This document shows positions 7,751 through 15,939 of a stretch of 45,662 nt of DNA, one piece after another; positions within the stretch are counted from its first letter, which is position 1, and every line of letters begins with the position of its first letter. Below the pieces are notes generated by a model. That model had not been told where the DNA came from and searched no databases. It saw only the letters and a list, made by a program, of their open reading frames with translations. The position numbers and the translations under genes were made by a program. This DNA comes from an uncultured Bacillota bacterium (GTDB lineage Bacteria; Bacillota; Dehalobacteriia; UBA4068), in assembly GCA_934271085.1 (NCBI GenBank), contig CAKQQU010000005.1:1-45662 (forward strand), written 5' to 3'.

Positions 7751-10230
7751 GCCAGGTATTCCTGCTTATCGCGCAAATATCTCTCAGCTCTTCCTTGCTG
7801 ATAGCGGCCTGTCTGCTGCTGATGCCTGTGCTGCGCAAGCAGTTTTCAGCTTGCTGGCGTCGGTTGCTGTGGCTGATGATAGCCCTGCGTCTGCTGATAC
7901 CCATGGCCCTGCCTTTGCCTGCAGATAATGGAGAAGCTGCGCCGGCAGCTTTGGTGGAACTGACCGTTCCCGCATATTTGGGCAGCGCAGAGAGGGCGAT
8001 GCCGGAAGAGTTTGCCAATATTTCTGTCCGGCGGGATACTGCAGGTGAATTATCCGCTGCTGAAATCAGTAATGACGCAGCCGCCCCGATACAGCAGGAA
8101 CCGATACAACCGGCAGCAACTGCCAATACATTAAGCGGCTTTCACCTGATAGAGCTGGTCTCTTGGGGCTGGCTGGCAGGAATGGCGCTGTTTTGGGGCT
8201 GGCAGGTTGGCAAATACTGCTATTTCCGCCGTCGGTTGCAGCGCTGGCGGAGACCTTATTACAGCAGTATTATGCAGCAGGCTGCTGAAGAATTGCATTG
8301 CAAGCGGCCGCTGCCCAGGCTATATATCAGCTCCGGGGCGCCTTCTCCCATGGTAATAGGATTCCGGCGGCCCTGCATTTATCTGCCCCAGCCTTATGAG
8401 GGCGAGCAGCTTTATTATATTCTGCGCCATGAGCTTATTCATTGGCAGCGCCATGATATCTGGTTTAAACTGCTGTGGCTGCTGGCCCGGGGGGTACACT
8501 GGTTCAACCCACTGGTGCATCTGGCCAGCCGCAATTTGGAGCAGGATCTGGAAATGGCCTGCGACGAACGGGTGATAGCTGACTTTGACAGCAGCCGGAA
8601 GAATGCGTACAGCCAATCTATCCTGAACTGCATTGACCAAAGGGCCGGCCATACTACGCCCTTGTCAACCTGTTTTAACGGAGGTGTAAAAATTATGAAA
8701 CAGCGTTTTGGCAATATCTTTTCCCCTATTGGCAAAAAAAGAGGCCGCCTGGCTCTGGTGATCTCCTTGCTTTTGGTGGTGGCTGCCGGCGGCGTATTCG
8801 GCTGCACTATCAAGGATGAGCCGGCGGAGCCTGCCGGCATTCAGGCGGCGGATGAAGCGCTGATTCTTTACGGGGTAAGTTCTCAGGCAACGAGTATCAC
8901 TTCTCCTGATATCATTGCCCTCCTGCTGGATATGTATAGTGATTTAAAGCTGGAACCTGCCTCTGGTGAAGAAATGGATCCTTCACATACCTATACGATC
9001 AGCTTTTCCCGCAACGGCGTTTCTTTGATAAGCTGGAATGTGGACAGCAGCGGCCTGTGCTATATTGTGGATGGCGATGGCTCTGAAAATGCAGACCTGC
9101 AAATTTATCGTATAGTTTCCGATAGCTTTGATCCGGAGCTGCTGCGCCTGATATATAATGGTACTTATGATGAACTGGCCCTGCTCAATCAGGATTGGCA
9201 GCAGATATGCATCCAGATAAATGAGATGGATAATGCTGAACGCAAGGCTATACTGGAGCAGCCGGTAGCTGACGGCACTCCCGGCCAGATAGCCAGGCAG
9301 TTGGTAAAGAGATTCCTGGCGTCATGGAACTATGATCCCGGCACAGATGGCGATTACGATTCCTTTGTTGCACAAAGCGATATTATCGATACGCAGATCA
9401 CCCGGCTGGAGCTGGTGGAGATCTACAATCAAGGCAGCAGCGATCCCTTGTATCTTTATGAGCTGGATTTCCGGTTGCTGCCGCAAGATCCTGCTAAGGT
9501 AGTTTTAGCCGGCGGTATGGATATGGATGATGATGGTTGGATCACCGGCGCCGGTAATGGATATAGCCGGCTGCTGCTGGGGGATAATGGTCAGGGTGCT
9601 TATACTTTTATGGGTAATCCCGTCTTTGATCTCCCCAGATCTTTGGCGGTGCTGGAAACTATTTACGGTGAAGATGCCAATACTGCTTTTGATTTCTCTA
9701 TGACCAGCGAAAAATTCATTTTTGTTTTAGGGCAGCTTCTGGGGCATCGGGTAGACCAGGACCCCTGGAGCTCGGCTGATCCGGATAGCGACGATAGCTG
9801 GTTTGATCCCGAAGCTGTTCAGAAGCTTAGCGCTACCGATATGCCCGGAGCTGATTTCTACCGCGTACCCATTGCCGGTTTGCAGGGAGTGGGCGGCAGC
9901 GAGCTGGTTTGGTATCAGATACGGGATAGCGGCCTGCAGTATATTTATTCCCTGGCCACCACCGATCCTTATGTGAGCATCGGCTTTGCCGGGCAGCATC
10001 ATGCCTGGGTAGGCATGGCCGAAAGCGAGCTGCTGGAATCCTGGGGCGATGTGCTGCAAAAGGTGGATCATAACCGTAACGAGGGCATTTATCTGGAGCT
10101 GGACTGGGACAGCGTTTACAATTACACCGCCAGCTTCAGCAATGAGAGCGGCATTTTCACCTGGGAAATGAATTTCCTGGTAGAGGATGGCAAACTGGCT
10201 GGGGCGGAGATGTATATGGTACTGCAATAA
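7747..10230 (+). CDS. BlaR1/MecR1-type M56 metallopeptidase with large extracellular sensor domain
   Basis: This 827-residue membrane sensor-protease is the partner of the BlaI-like repressor. There are two N-terminal helices (about 6-27 and 38-56), an external loop, a third helix (about 133-157), and a cytoplasmic zinc-peptidase domain with HELIH at 228-232 and the third ligand in ExxCD at 269-273. A fourth helix (about 333-352) leads to an external domain of about 470 residues. In BlaR1/MecR1 that region is a penicillin-binding domain, but I see no SxxK-SxN-KTG pattern here, so the signal is probably not a simple beta-lactam. Cys353 directly after the fourth helix looks like a lipobox cysteine. 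No beta-lactamase gene is nearby. Family call firm, ligand unknown. Confidence 0.88.
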   Translation: MSQVFLLIAQISLSSSLLIAACLLLMPVLRKQFSACWRRLLWLMIALRLLIPMALPLPADNGEAAPAALVELTVPAYLGSAERAMPEEFANISVRRDTAGELSAAEISNDAAAPIQQEPIQPAATANTLSGFHLIELVSWGWLAGMALFWGWQVGKYCYFRRRLQRWRRPYYSSIMQQAAEELHCKRPLPRLYISSGAPSPMVIGFRRPCIYLPQPYEGEQLYYILRHELIHWQRHDIWFKLLWLLARGVHWFNPLVHLASRNLEQDLEMACDERVIADFDSSRKNAYSQSILNCIDQRAGHTTPLSTCFNGGVKIMKQRFGNIFSPIGKKRGRLALVISLLLVVAAGGVFGCTIKDEPAEPAGIQAADEALILYGVSSQATSITSPDIIALLLDMYSDLKLEPASGEEMDPSHTYTISFSRNGVSLISWNVDSSGLCYIVDGDGSENADLQIYRIVSDSFDPELLRLIYNGTYDELALLNQDWQQICIQINEMDNAERKAILEQPVADGTPGQIARQLVKRFLASWNYDPGTDGDYDSFVAQSDIIDTQITRLELVEIYNQGSSDPLYLYELDFRLLPQDPAKVVLAGGMDMDDDGWITGAGNGYSRLLLGDNGQGAYTFMGNPVFDLPRSLAVLETIYGEDANTAFDFSMTSEKFIFVLGQLLGHRVDQDPWSSADPDSDDSWFDPEAVQKLSATDMPGADFYRVPIAGLQGVGGSELVWYQIRDSGLQYIYSLATTDPYVSIGFAGQHHAWVGMAESELLESWGDVLQKVDHNRNEGIYLELDWDSVYNYTASFSNESGIFTWEMNFLVEDGKLAGAEMYMVLQ

Positions 10231-10270
10231 AAATCAATATTTAAAAAGTAGTTTTAATTATCCATGTTGT

Positions 10271-10305
10271 GGGGCAGGGGAACAGATAACCTGCCCCGCT
10301 GTTTA
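10271..10305 (+). terminator. Probable terminator after the M56 gene
   Basis: GGGGCAGG (10271-10278) pairs with CCTGCCCC (10290-10297) across an 11-base loop, giving an 8-bp G+C-rich stem. The following sequence (GCTGTTTATT) has only a weak T tract, so efficiency is uncertain. It lies 40 bases after the M56 stop codon. Confidence 0.6.
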
Positions 10306-10413
10306 TTGGCAGGCAATATGGCGTAATAATATGATGATAGAATTCTGAGTGATCCGTCCTTTTTACCATAATGACAGAAAATGTCTTTTCAGAGATAATT
10401 CACATGGGTGTTA

Positions 10414-10442
10414 TTGACAAATACCGGGTAATTGCATATAAT
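10414..10442 (+). promoter_or_regulatory. Sigma-A promoter of the Mn2+ riboswitch/ATPase unit
   Basis: TTGACA (10414-10419) and TATAAT (10437-10442) are separated by exactly 17 bases. The expected start point near 10449 is just before the first paired base of the riboswitch at 10452. Confidence 0.88.
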
Positions 10443-10451
10443 ATCATCAAT

Positions 10452-10543
10452 CAAAAGGGAGTAGTTATAAGCATCGTTATCAACATCACGACTGTTGATC
10501 CAGTCTGGTAGCGAACGCCGGTTTGCCGGTTACAAGACTTTTG
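10452..10543 (+). ncRNA. yybP-ykoY manganese riboswitch aptamer
   Basis: The 5' leader contains the family's conserved loop GGGAGTAG (10458-10465) and the second conserved loop GCGAACGCC (10511-10519). Helices can be drawn directly: P1 CAAAAG (10452-10457) with CTTTTG (10538-10543); a hairpin ATCAACA/TGTTGAT (10478-10498); and a hairpin CCGG-TTTG-CCGG (10518-10529), flanked by AGTCT/AGACT. These match the yybP-ykoY class, which binds Mn2+ and commonly precedes cation ATPases and other Mn2+ exporters. The P1 3' strand is also the first part of the terminator stem downstream. Mn2+ binding should thus favour readthrough (an ON switch). The mechanism is inferred from pairing and from the known class. 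Confidence 0.88.
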
Positions 10544-10589
10544 AGTATATGCTTCTGCAATCGGGGGGATATACTCAAAAGCTTTTTTT
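10538..10589 (+). terminator. Riboswitch-controlled intrinsic terminator
   Basis: A perfect 13-bp stem, CTTTTGAGTATAT (10538-10550) with ATATACTCAAAAG (10569-10581), is followed by seven T (10583-10589). The first six bases of the left arm are the 3' strand of the aptamer P1 helix, so aptamer closure and terminator formation are mutually exclusive. Confidence 0.88.
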
Positions 10590-10747
10590 ATACCTTTTGC
10601 ACTGTTTTGGGGGCGGATGTTTTTATTAATGCCTATCTGGTGCAAAATAATGGCGGCAGGGGGTATATTAATAATGATCCTTCAAATTAAGTAGTGATGC
10701 TATGCTGGCTTTTGATGATTATAAAGGTGAAGGAGCAATCAATTATT

Positions 10748-13396
10748 ATGGAACCGACATTTTATGATCGAACTATAGACCAGGTATTTGATGCGGTAGG
10801 TGGCAGCCGCGACGGTCTGTCTTCTGCAGAAGCTGAAGACAGGCTGCAAAAATTCGGCAAAAATGCCCTGGCGGAGTCTAAAAAGAAATCTGTGCCGGTG
10901 GTTTTTTTAGAACAATTTAAGGATCTGTTGGTAATTATCCTGATAATTGCCGCCGTCATTTCCATGCTCTCTGACAATATTGAAAGTACAATTGTTATTT
11001 TTGCCGTACTTATACTCAATGCTGTTTTAGGTACGGTTCAGCATTTTAAGGCTGAAAAATCTTTGGAGAGCCTGAAAGCCATGTCCTCGCCCACGGCCAA
11101 GGTTATCCGGGACGGGGTAAAAGCCATCGTTCCTTCCTCTCAATTAGTACCCGGGGATATTGTGGAGCTGGAAGCCGGCGATATGGTGGTGGCAGACGGG
11201 CGTATCCTGGAAAACTTTTCCCTAAAAGTTAATGAAAGCTCGCTGACCGGCGAGAGCGAGGGCGTAGAAAAAACTGCTGATATTATCGCCGGAGGCAAGG
11301 TCGCCCTGGGAGACCAGAAAAATATGGTTTTTTCCGGATCGCTGGTTACTTACGGACGAGCATTCATGGTTGTTACCGCTACAGGCATGAATACTGAGTT
11401 GGGCAAGGTAGCTGCGCTGATGAATCAGACGCAGCAGCGGAAAACTCCTCTTCAGCGTAGCTTGGATGAATTCAGTAAAAAGCTGGCAGTTATTATCCTA
11501 GCCATTTGTGTAGTTGTTTTTTGCCTGTCGCTTTACCATGCCAATAGTATGGATTGGCAGGCAATTCTCGATTCGCTGATGTTTGCTGTGGCCCTGGCTG
11601 TTGCCGCTATACCGGAGGCATTAAGCTCTATCGTTACCATCGTCCAGGCCATGGGAACGCAAAAAATGGCCCGGCAAAATGCCATTATCAAGGACTTAAA
11701 GGCTGTTGAGACCCTGGGAGCGGTATCTGTAATCTGTTCCGACAAAACCGGTACCCTTACCCAGAATAAGATGAGCCCGCAGCAGATATATGCAGATGGT
11801 TCTTTGCTGGATTACAAACAGTTGGATCTGAACAATGTCATACAGCAAAAATTACTGCAGTCCGCTATTTTGGCCAGCGACGCTATCACAGATGAAAATG
11901 AGGGTACCTTTATCGGAGATCCCACGGAAGTAGCCCTGGTTATGATCGGCGATGGTTTGGGAATTGACGAAACTGAATACCGGCGGCGTTATCCCCGCTT
12001 GGGTGAATTGGCCTTTGATTCCGATCGCAAGTTGATGTCCACCCTTAATGATGTGGCTGGCGTTCCCACTATGTATACCAAGGGCGCCATTGATATTCTG
12101 CTGGACCGCTCTCAATTTGTGCTTACCGGCGCCGGCCTGGAGGAGATGACCGCTGAATGGCGGCAGCGTATCCTGGACACCAATTTGCAGCTATCTAATG
12201 AAGGTTTGCGCGTTTTGGCTTTTGCCATGAAGGAACTGCCCCAGGCCAGGGAGCTGACCTTGGATGATGAAGCCGGCTTCACCTTCCTGGGGCTGATCTC
12301 CATGATCGACCCGCCCCGCCCCGAAGCTATCAAAGCTGTTGAAGAGGCTAAGCAGGGTGGTATCAGGACGATCATGATAACCGGCGATCATAAGGTTACC
12401 GCTACAGCTATTGCCCGCCAGCTGGGAATATTCAGGGAGGGTGATTTGGCTGTAACCGGCGTGGAGTTGGATGAAATGACCGATGTGGGGCTGGATGAGT
12501 GTCTGGAGCGCATTTCTGTTTATGCCCGTGTTTCGCCGGAGCACAAGATCCGCATTGTAGAAGCCTGGCAGCGCAGGGGCAAGATCGTTTCAATGACAGG
12601 CGATGGCGTTAACGATGCTCCGGCTCTGAAAGCCGCCGATATCGGTGTAGCGATGGGCATTACCGGAACAGAAGTCTCCAAAGATGCTGCTTCAATGATT
12701 TTGGCAGATGATAACTTTGCCACTATTGTCAAGGCGGTGGTCAATGGCCGCGGCATTTATACCAATATCAAGAATGCTATCAATTTCCTGCTATCCGGTA
12801 ATATGGCTGGTATTATCTGCGTCTTTCTTACCTCCATTTTAGCATTGCCGATACCTTTTGCCCCGGTACATTTACTGTTTATTAATCTTCTGACCGACTC
12901 CCTGCCGGCTATTGCCATCGGTGTTGAGCCGGCTACCGGCAATCTGCTGAAGCAACGCCCCCGTGACCCCAAAGAGCCTATTTTGACCAAAAGCCTTTTG
13001 GCACGGATTTTTATTTATGGTGCGCTGATAGCCTGTGCTACCATGGGAGCTTATTTCATCGGTCTGAGATCTGCTGGCGAAGGCCTGGCCATGACCATGG
13101 CTTTTGCAACTTTGACCCTGGCACGTTTGTTCCACGGCTTCAACTGCCGCGGTATCCAGTCTATCTTCAAACTGGGCTTGACCACTAATAAAGCCAGCAT
13201 CCTGGCATTTGTTGCCGGCGTAGGTTTGTTGGCAGCCGTTCTCTTTATACCCGGGCTGGGAAATTTATTCCAGATATCCGCTTTCTCGATGAGCCATATC
13301 GGCTGCATCGTTTTGCTGGCTTTCCTGCCCACAGCGGTCATTCAGCTTTATAAAGTTATTTATGACGCTGCTGCGGCCCGCCGGGAAGCGGCCTGA
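10748..13396 (+). CDS. P-type (P2) Ca2+/Mn2+-transporting ATPase
   Basis: This 882-residue cation pump belongs to the PMCA/SERCA-like P2 group. It has the N-terminal cation-ATPase domain, the actuator loop with SLTGESEG, the phosphorylation site DKTGTLT with Asp332, the hinge motif TGDGVNDAP, and about ten membrane helices. The TM4 motif is IPEALSSIV instead of the classic IPEGLPAVV, while TM6 keeps NLLTDSLPA. The yybP-ykoY riboswitch upstream argues for Mn2+ export, possibly with Ca2+. The ATG at 10748 was chosen because the family N-terminus (FYDRTIDQVFDAV) starts there; GAAGGAG lies 12 bases upstream, a rather long spacing. An in-frame GTG at 10694 would add an unlikely 18 residues. Terminators follow at 13505 and 13571. 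Confidence 0.93.
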   Translation: MEPTFYDRTIDQVFDAVGGSRDGLSSAEAEDRLQKFGKNALAESKKKSVPVVFLEQFKDLLVIILIIAAVISMLSDNIESTIVIFAVLILNAVLGTVQHFKAEKSLESLKAMSSPTAKVIRDGVKAIVPSSQLVPGDIVELEAGDMVVADGRILENFSLKVNESSLTGESEGVEKTADIIAGGKVALGDQKNMVFSGSLVTYGRAFMVVTATGMNTELGKVAALMNQTQQRKTPLQRSLDEFSKKLAVIILAICVVVFCLSLYHANSMDWQAILDSLMFAVALAVAAIPEALSSIVTIVQAMGTQKMARQNAIIKDLKAVETLGAVSVICSDKTGTLTQNKMSPQQIYADGSLLDYKQLDLNNVIQQKLLQSAILASDAITDENEGTFIGDPTEVALVMIGDGLGIDETEYRRRYPRLGELAFDSDRKLMSTLNDVAGVPTMYTKGAIDILLDRSQFVLTGAGLEEMTAEWRQRILDTNLQLSNEGLRVLAFAMKELPQARELTLDDEAGFTFLGLISMIDPPRPEAIKAVEEAKQGGIRTIMITGDHKVTATAIARQLGIFREGDLAVTGVELDEMTDVGLDECLERISVYARVSPEHKIRIVEAWQRRGKIVSMTGDGVNDAPALKAADIGVAMGITGTEVSKDAASMILADDNFATIVKAVVNGRGIYTNIKNAINFLLSGNMAGIICVFLTSILALPIPFAPVHLLFINLLTDSLPAIAIGVEPATGNLLKQRPRDPKEPILTKSLLARIFIYGALIACATMGAYFIGLRSAGEGLAMTMAFATLTLARLFHGFNCRGIQSIFKLGLTTNKASILAFVAGVGLLAAVLFIPGLGNLFQISAFSMSHIGCIVLLAFLPTAVIQLYKVIYDAAAARREAA

Positions 13397-13504
13397 TTAA
13401 ATTTGCCTTTTAACATTCTATTCAATGTTGGAGACATCGCAGGAAATGAAAAATTGAACGAAGCATATCAGTTAGGAAATACACTGTAATCAATGTAATA
13501 TTAT

Positions 13505-13534
13505 AAACTCTGGGATGATTTTCCCAGAGTTTTT
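13505..13534 (+). terminator. Intrinsic terminator after the P-type ATPase
   Basis: An 11-bp stem AAACTCTGGGA (13505-13515) / TCCCAGAGTTT (13522-13532) with a 6-base loop runs into TTTTTG. It lies about 110 bases after the ATPase stop codon. Confidence 0.85.
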
Positions 13535-13570
13535 GTTTTATCCACACAACTTCCAATTTGTCGAATCAGC

Positions 13571-13616
13571 AAAAAAACTCCCGTTCACTTTTGAGTAAGT
13601 GAGCGGGAGTTTTTTT
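13571..13616. terminator. Bidirectional terminator between convergent genes
   Basis: The stem ACTCCCGTTCACTT / AAGTGAGCGGGAGT (14 bp with one G-T pair) has a 6-base loop, an A7 run on its left (13571-13577) and a T7 run on its right (13610-13616). It can end transcription from the ATPase side and from the acetyltransferase on the minus strand. Confidence 0.9.
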
Positions 13617-13905
13617 GAAACCTTAACTAAATGACATTGGTTATAAGACTCCTGCTTTTTCCATGATTATGTGTTTTTAATACTTAGGCTTTATGCCCGC
13701 GGTTTTTTAGCCAAAAATATGCTGGTTTTGGATAGAAGTTTGAATTATCCAGATATCATTGCCGTATCCGCAGCTCAGCGTCATCAGCCCGGTAGAGCTT
13801 GATGAAGTTTTTGTCCATGGGTTATAGACAGCGCAGATATAAAACTGGTAAACCAAAAAATAACTGCAAGTATTGTTATATTTAGGCCAACAGATTCTGT
13901 TGATT
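13617..13905. other. Intergenic stretch with a possible coding remnant
   Basis: No intact gene is visible in these 289 bases between the bidirectional terminator and the acetyltransferase. A minus-strand frame ending in TAA at 13709-13707 and open back to about 13866 reads like protein (about 50 codons, with a TGLMTLSCGYGND segment). It has no start codon with a ribosome binding site, so it may be the tail of a decayed gene. Confidence 0.3.
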
Positions 13906-14421
13906 TTAAAACATGGATGCGACTTTTTTTACGTTCTCCGGGGTAAAGCGGAAGGTATGCATCTCTTCCACACGATAAGCACCCAGTTTATTATAGAAAT
14001 CTATGGCCGGGGTATTCCAGTCCATGCAGCACCATTCCAGCCGCTGACATTGACGCTCCACCGCCAGCTGTGCCAAAAAGCTGATAAAAATTTTACCAAA
14101 TCCCTTGCCGCGCATTTCTTCATCGATGAAAAGCATATCAATGAAAAGCCCGTTTTGTCCCAGGAAGATTGAGGATTTTTCCGTAAAATACATGAATCCA
14201 ACTATTTTCCCCTGGTAATAGCCAAAGACCACCTCGCCCTTTTTTTCGGCGATCAGATGTGCGGCATCCTCCTCGCTGGCGGTGACTGCATGGAGCATAT
14301 GCTGAAATTCCCCCAGCTTGCGGGCATATTCCACAATAAGGGCAGCATCATCAGCTGTGGCAAATCGAAGTAAAAAGTCCTGGTTACGGGTGATTATCAT
14401 TCTCTGTTGATTTGTTTCCAT
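13906..14421 (-). CDS. GNAT-family N-acetyltransferase
   Basis: This 171-residue acetyl-CoA-dependent acetyltransferase has the GNAT fold. The N-terminal LRFATADDAALIVEYARKLGEF helix, the central strands GKIVGFMYF and LFIDMLFIDEEMRGKGFGKIF (containing the RxxGxG acetyl-CoA pyrophosphate loop near residue 115), and the C-terminal NTPAIDFYNKLGAYRVEEMHTFR are the classic motifs A and B. The pattern is closest to the diamine/SSAT-like group, but the substrate cannot be assigned. The start ATG at 14421 follows AAAGGAG. It is a single-gene unit between two terminators. Confidence 0.88.
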   Translation of the reverse strand: METNQQRMIITRNQDFLLRFATADDAALIVEYARKLGEFQHMLHAVTASEEDAAHLIAEKKGEVVFGYYQGKIVGFMYFTEKSSIFLGQNGLFIDMLFIDEEMRGKGFGKIFISFLAQLAVERQCQRLEWCCMDWNTPAIDFYNKLGAYRVEEMHTFRFTPENVKKVASMF

Positions 14422-14463
14422 ATCCTTTCACTCCTTTTGTTTTTTTGGCTGCCTAGCATATAA

Positions 14464-14501
14464 CAAAAGGCGGTACTCATGAGGGCCATAAGTACCGCCT
14501 T
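14464..14501 (-). terminator. Terminator of the nfnAB operon
   Basis: AAGGCGGTACT (14467-14477) and AGTACCGCCTT (14491-14501) form a perfect 11-bp stem. Read on the minus strand, the stem is followed by TTTTGTT. It lies 44 bases past the nfnB-like stop codon and separates it from the acetyltransferase. Confidence 0.8.
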
Positions 14502-14544
14502 ACAGGCCCTGATGGGCTTTTGAGCAGAGTATATTTAATTGGCT

Positions 14545-15939
14545 TTATTTGCTTTTAATATATTCGTCAATGGCAGCAGCGGCCTTTTTGCCGGCACCCA
14601 TTGCCAAAATAACGGTAGCTGCACCGGTAACAGCGTCGCCGCCGGCGTAAACGCCTTCGCGGCTGGTTTTACCGGTCTCTTCATCAGCAACGATACCGCC
14701 CCATTTCTGGGTTTCCAGACCGGGAGTGGTGGATTTGATTAGCGGATTGGGGCTGGTACCGATACCGACAACTACGGTATCCACAGGCATCTCATATTCG
14801 CTGCCCTTGCGGGGAACAGGACGGCGGCGGCCAGAAGCATCCGGTTCGCCAAGATCCATTTCAATAACTTCCATAGCGCGGACGCGGCCTTCCTCATTGC
14901 CCAGGATCCGGGTGGGATTGGTCAGCATCTTGAAGATAATGCCTTCTTCCTTGGCATGATGTACTTCTTCGGCACGGGCAGGCAGCTCAGCGTCGGAACG
15001 ACGGTAAACAATGTAAACTTCCTCGGCGCCCATTCTCTTGGCGCAGCGGGCAGCGTCCATAGCAACGTTACCGCCGCCGATGACTGCAACGGTTTTACCA
15101 ACGCGGACAGGAGTGTCGTGATTGGGGAAATCGTAAGCTTTCATCAGGTTGATACGGGTGAGGAACTCATTGGCAGAGTAAACGCCCATCAGGTTTTCAC
15201 CGGGGATCTTCTGGAAGTTGGGCAGGCCGGCGCCGGAGCCGATGAAAGCGGCTTCAAAGCCTTCTTCTTCCAGCAGTTCGTCCAGGGTGGTGCATTTACC
15301 GATGACCATGTTGGGAACTATCTTGACGCCCAGGGCCTCCACGGTAGCGATCTCTTTGCGTACCAGTGCCTTGGGAAGACGGAATTCGGGGATACCGTAG
15401 ACCAGAACGCCGCCGGGGGTATGCAGGGCTTCGAAAATGGTAACATCATAGCCCAGCTTGGCCAGGTCGCCTGCGCAGGTCAGACCGGCAGGGCCGGAAC
15501 CGATAACGGCAACTTTATGACCATTGGGAGCAGCTACTTCAGCAGCATCTTTGCTGTTTTCCATAGCATAATCGGCTACGAAACGTTCGATACGGCCGAT
15601 GCCGACAGGCTCGCCTTTTTTGCCGCGCACGCAGAATTTTTCGCACTGGGTTTCCTGGGGGCAAACGCGGCCGCAGATAGCGGGCAGGTTATTGGTGCTT
15701 TTGATGACGGCTGCCGCTTCCAGGAATTTGCCTTCTGCTACCAGAGAGAGAAATTCGGGGATGCGGACGTTTACGGGGCAGCCTGCAACGCAGGGACGGT
15801 TTTTGCAGTTAAGGCAGCGCTGTGCCTCATCGATAGCCATTTCGGCAGTATAGCCCAGAGCAACTTCACCGAAGTTTTTATTACGTACGTCAGGTGCCTG
15901 CTCAGGCATCTTGTTTTTATCCAAACGCATATTGGCCAT
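14545..15939 (-). CDS. nfnB: NfnB/GltA-type NADPH-binding flavoprotein, large subunit of an electron-bifurcating transhydrogenase
   Basis: This 464-residue iron-sulfur flavoprotein is homologous to the small subunit of glutamate synthase. Two N-terminal 4Fe-4S sites are visible (Cys42, 45, 50, 54 and Cys89, 93, 99, 103), followed by the FAD-binding GSGPAG at 147-152 and a second dinucleotide site VIGGGNVAMDAA near residue 290. Paired with the upstream NfnA-like subunit, it should form the NADH-dependent reduced ferredoxin:NADP+ oxidoreductase of anaerobes. No glutamate synthase large subunit is nearby, which favours NfnB over GltD. The ATG at 15939 was preferred over an in-frame upstream codon because it has GGAGGTG seven bases before it. 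It overlaps the nfnA stop by one base (TAATG). Confidence 0.9.
   Translation of the reverse strand: MANMRLDKNKMPEQAPDVRNKNFGEVALGYTAEMAIDEAQRCLNCKNRPCVAGCPVNVRIPEFLSLVAEGKFLEAAAVIKSTNNLPAICGRVCPQETQCEKFCVRGKKGEPVGIGRIERFVADYAMENSKDAAEVAAPNGHKVAVIGSGPAGLTCAGDLAKLGYDVTIFEALHTPGGVLVYGIPEFRLPKALVRKEIATVEALGVKIVPNMVIGKCTTLDELLEEEGFEAAFIGSGAGLPNFQKIPGENLMGVYSANEFLTRINLMKAYDFPNHDTPVRVGKTVAVIGGGNVAMDAARCAKRMGAEEVYIVYRRSDAELPARAEEVHHAKEEGIIFKMLTNPTRILGNEEGRVRAMEVIEMDLGEPDASGRRRPVPRKGSEYEMPVDTVVVGIGTSPNPLIKSTTPGLETQKWGGIVADEETGKTSREGVYAGGDAVTGAATVILAMGAGKKAAAAIDEYIKSK

Noticed and set aside
10694..10747. Upstream GTG start for the P-type ATPase
   Set aside because: It would add 18 hydrophobic residues before the normal family start and has no ribosome binding site.
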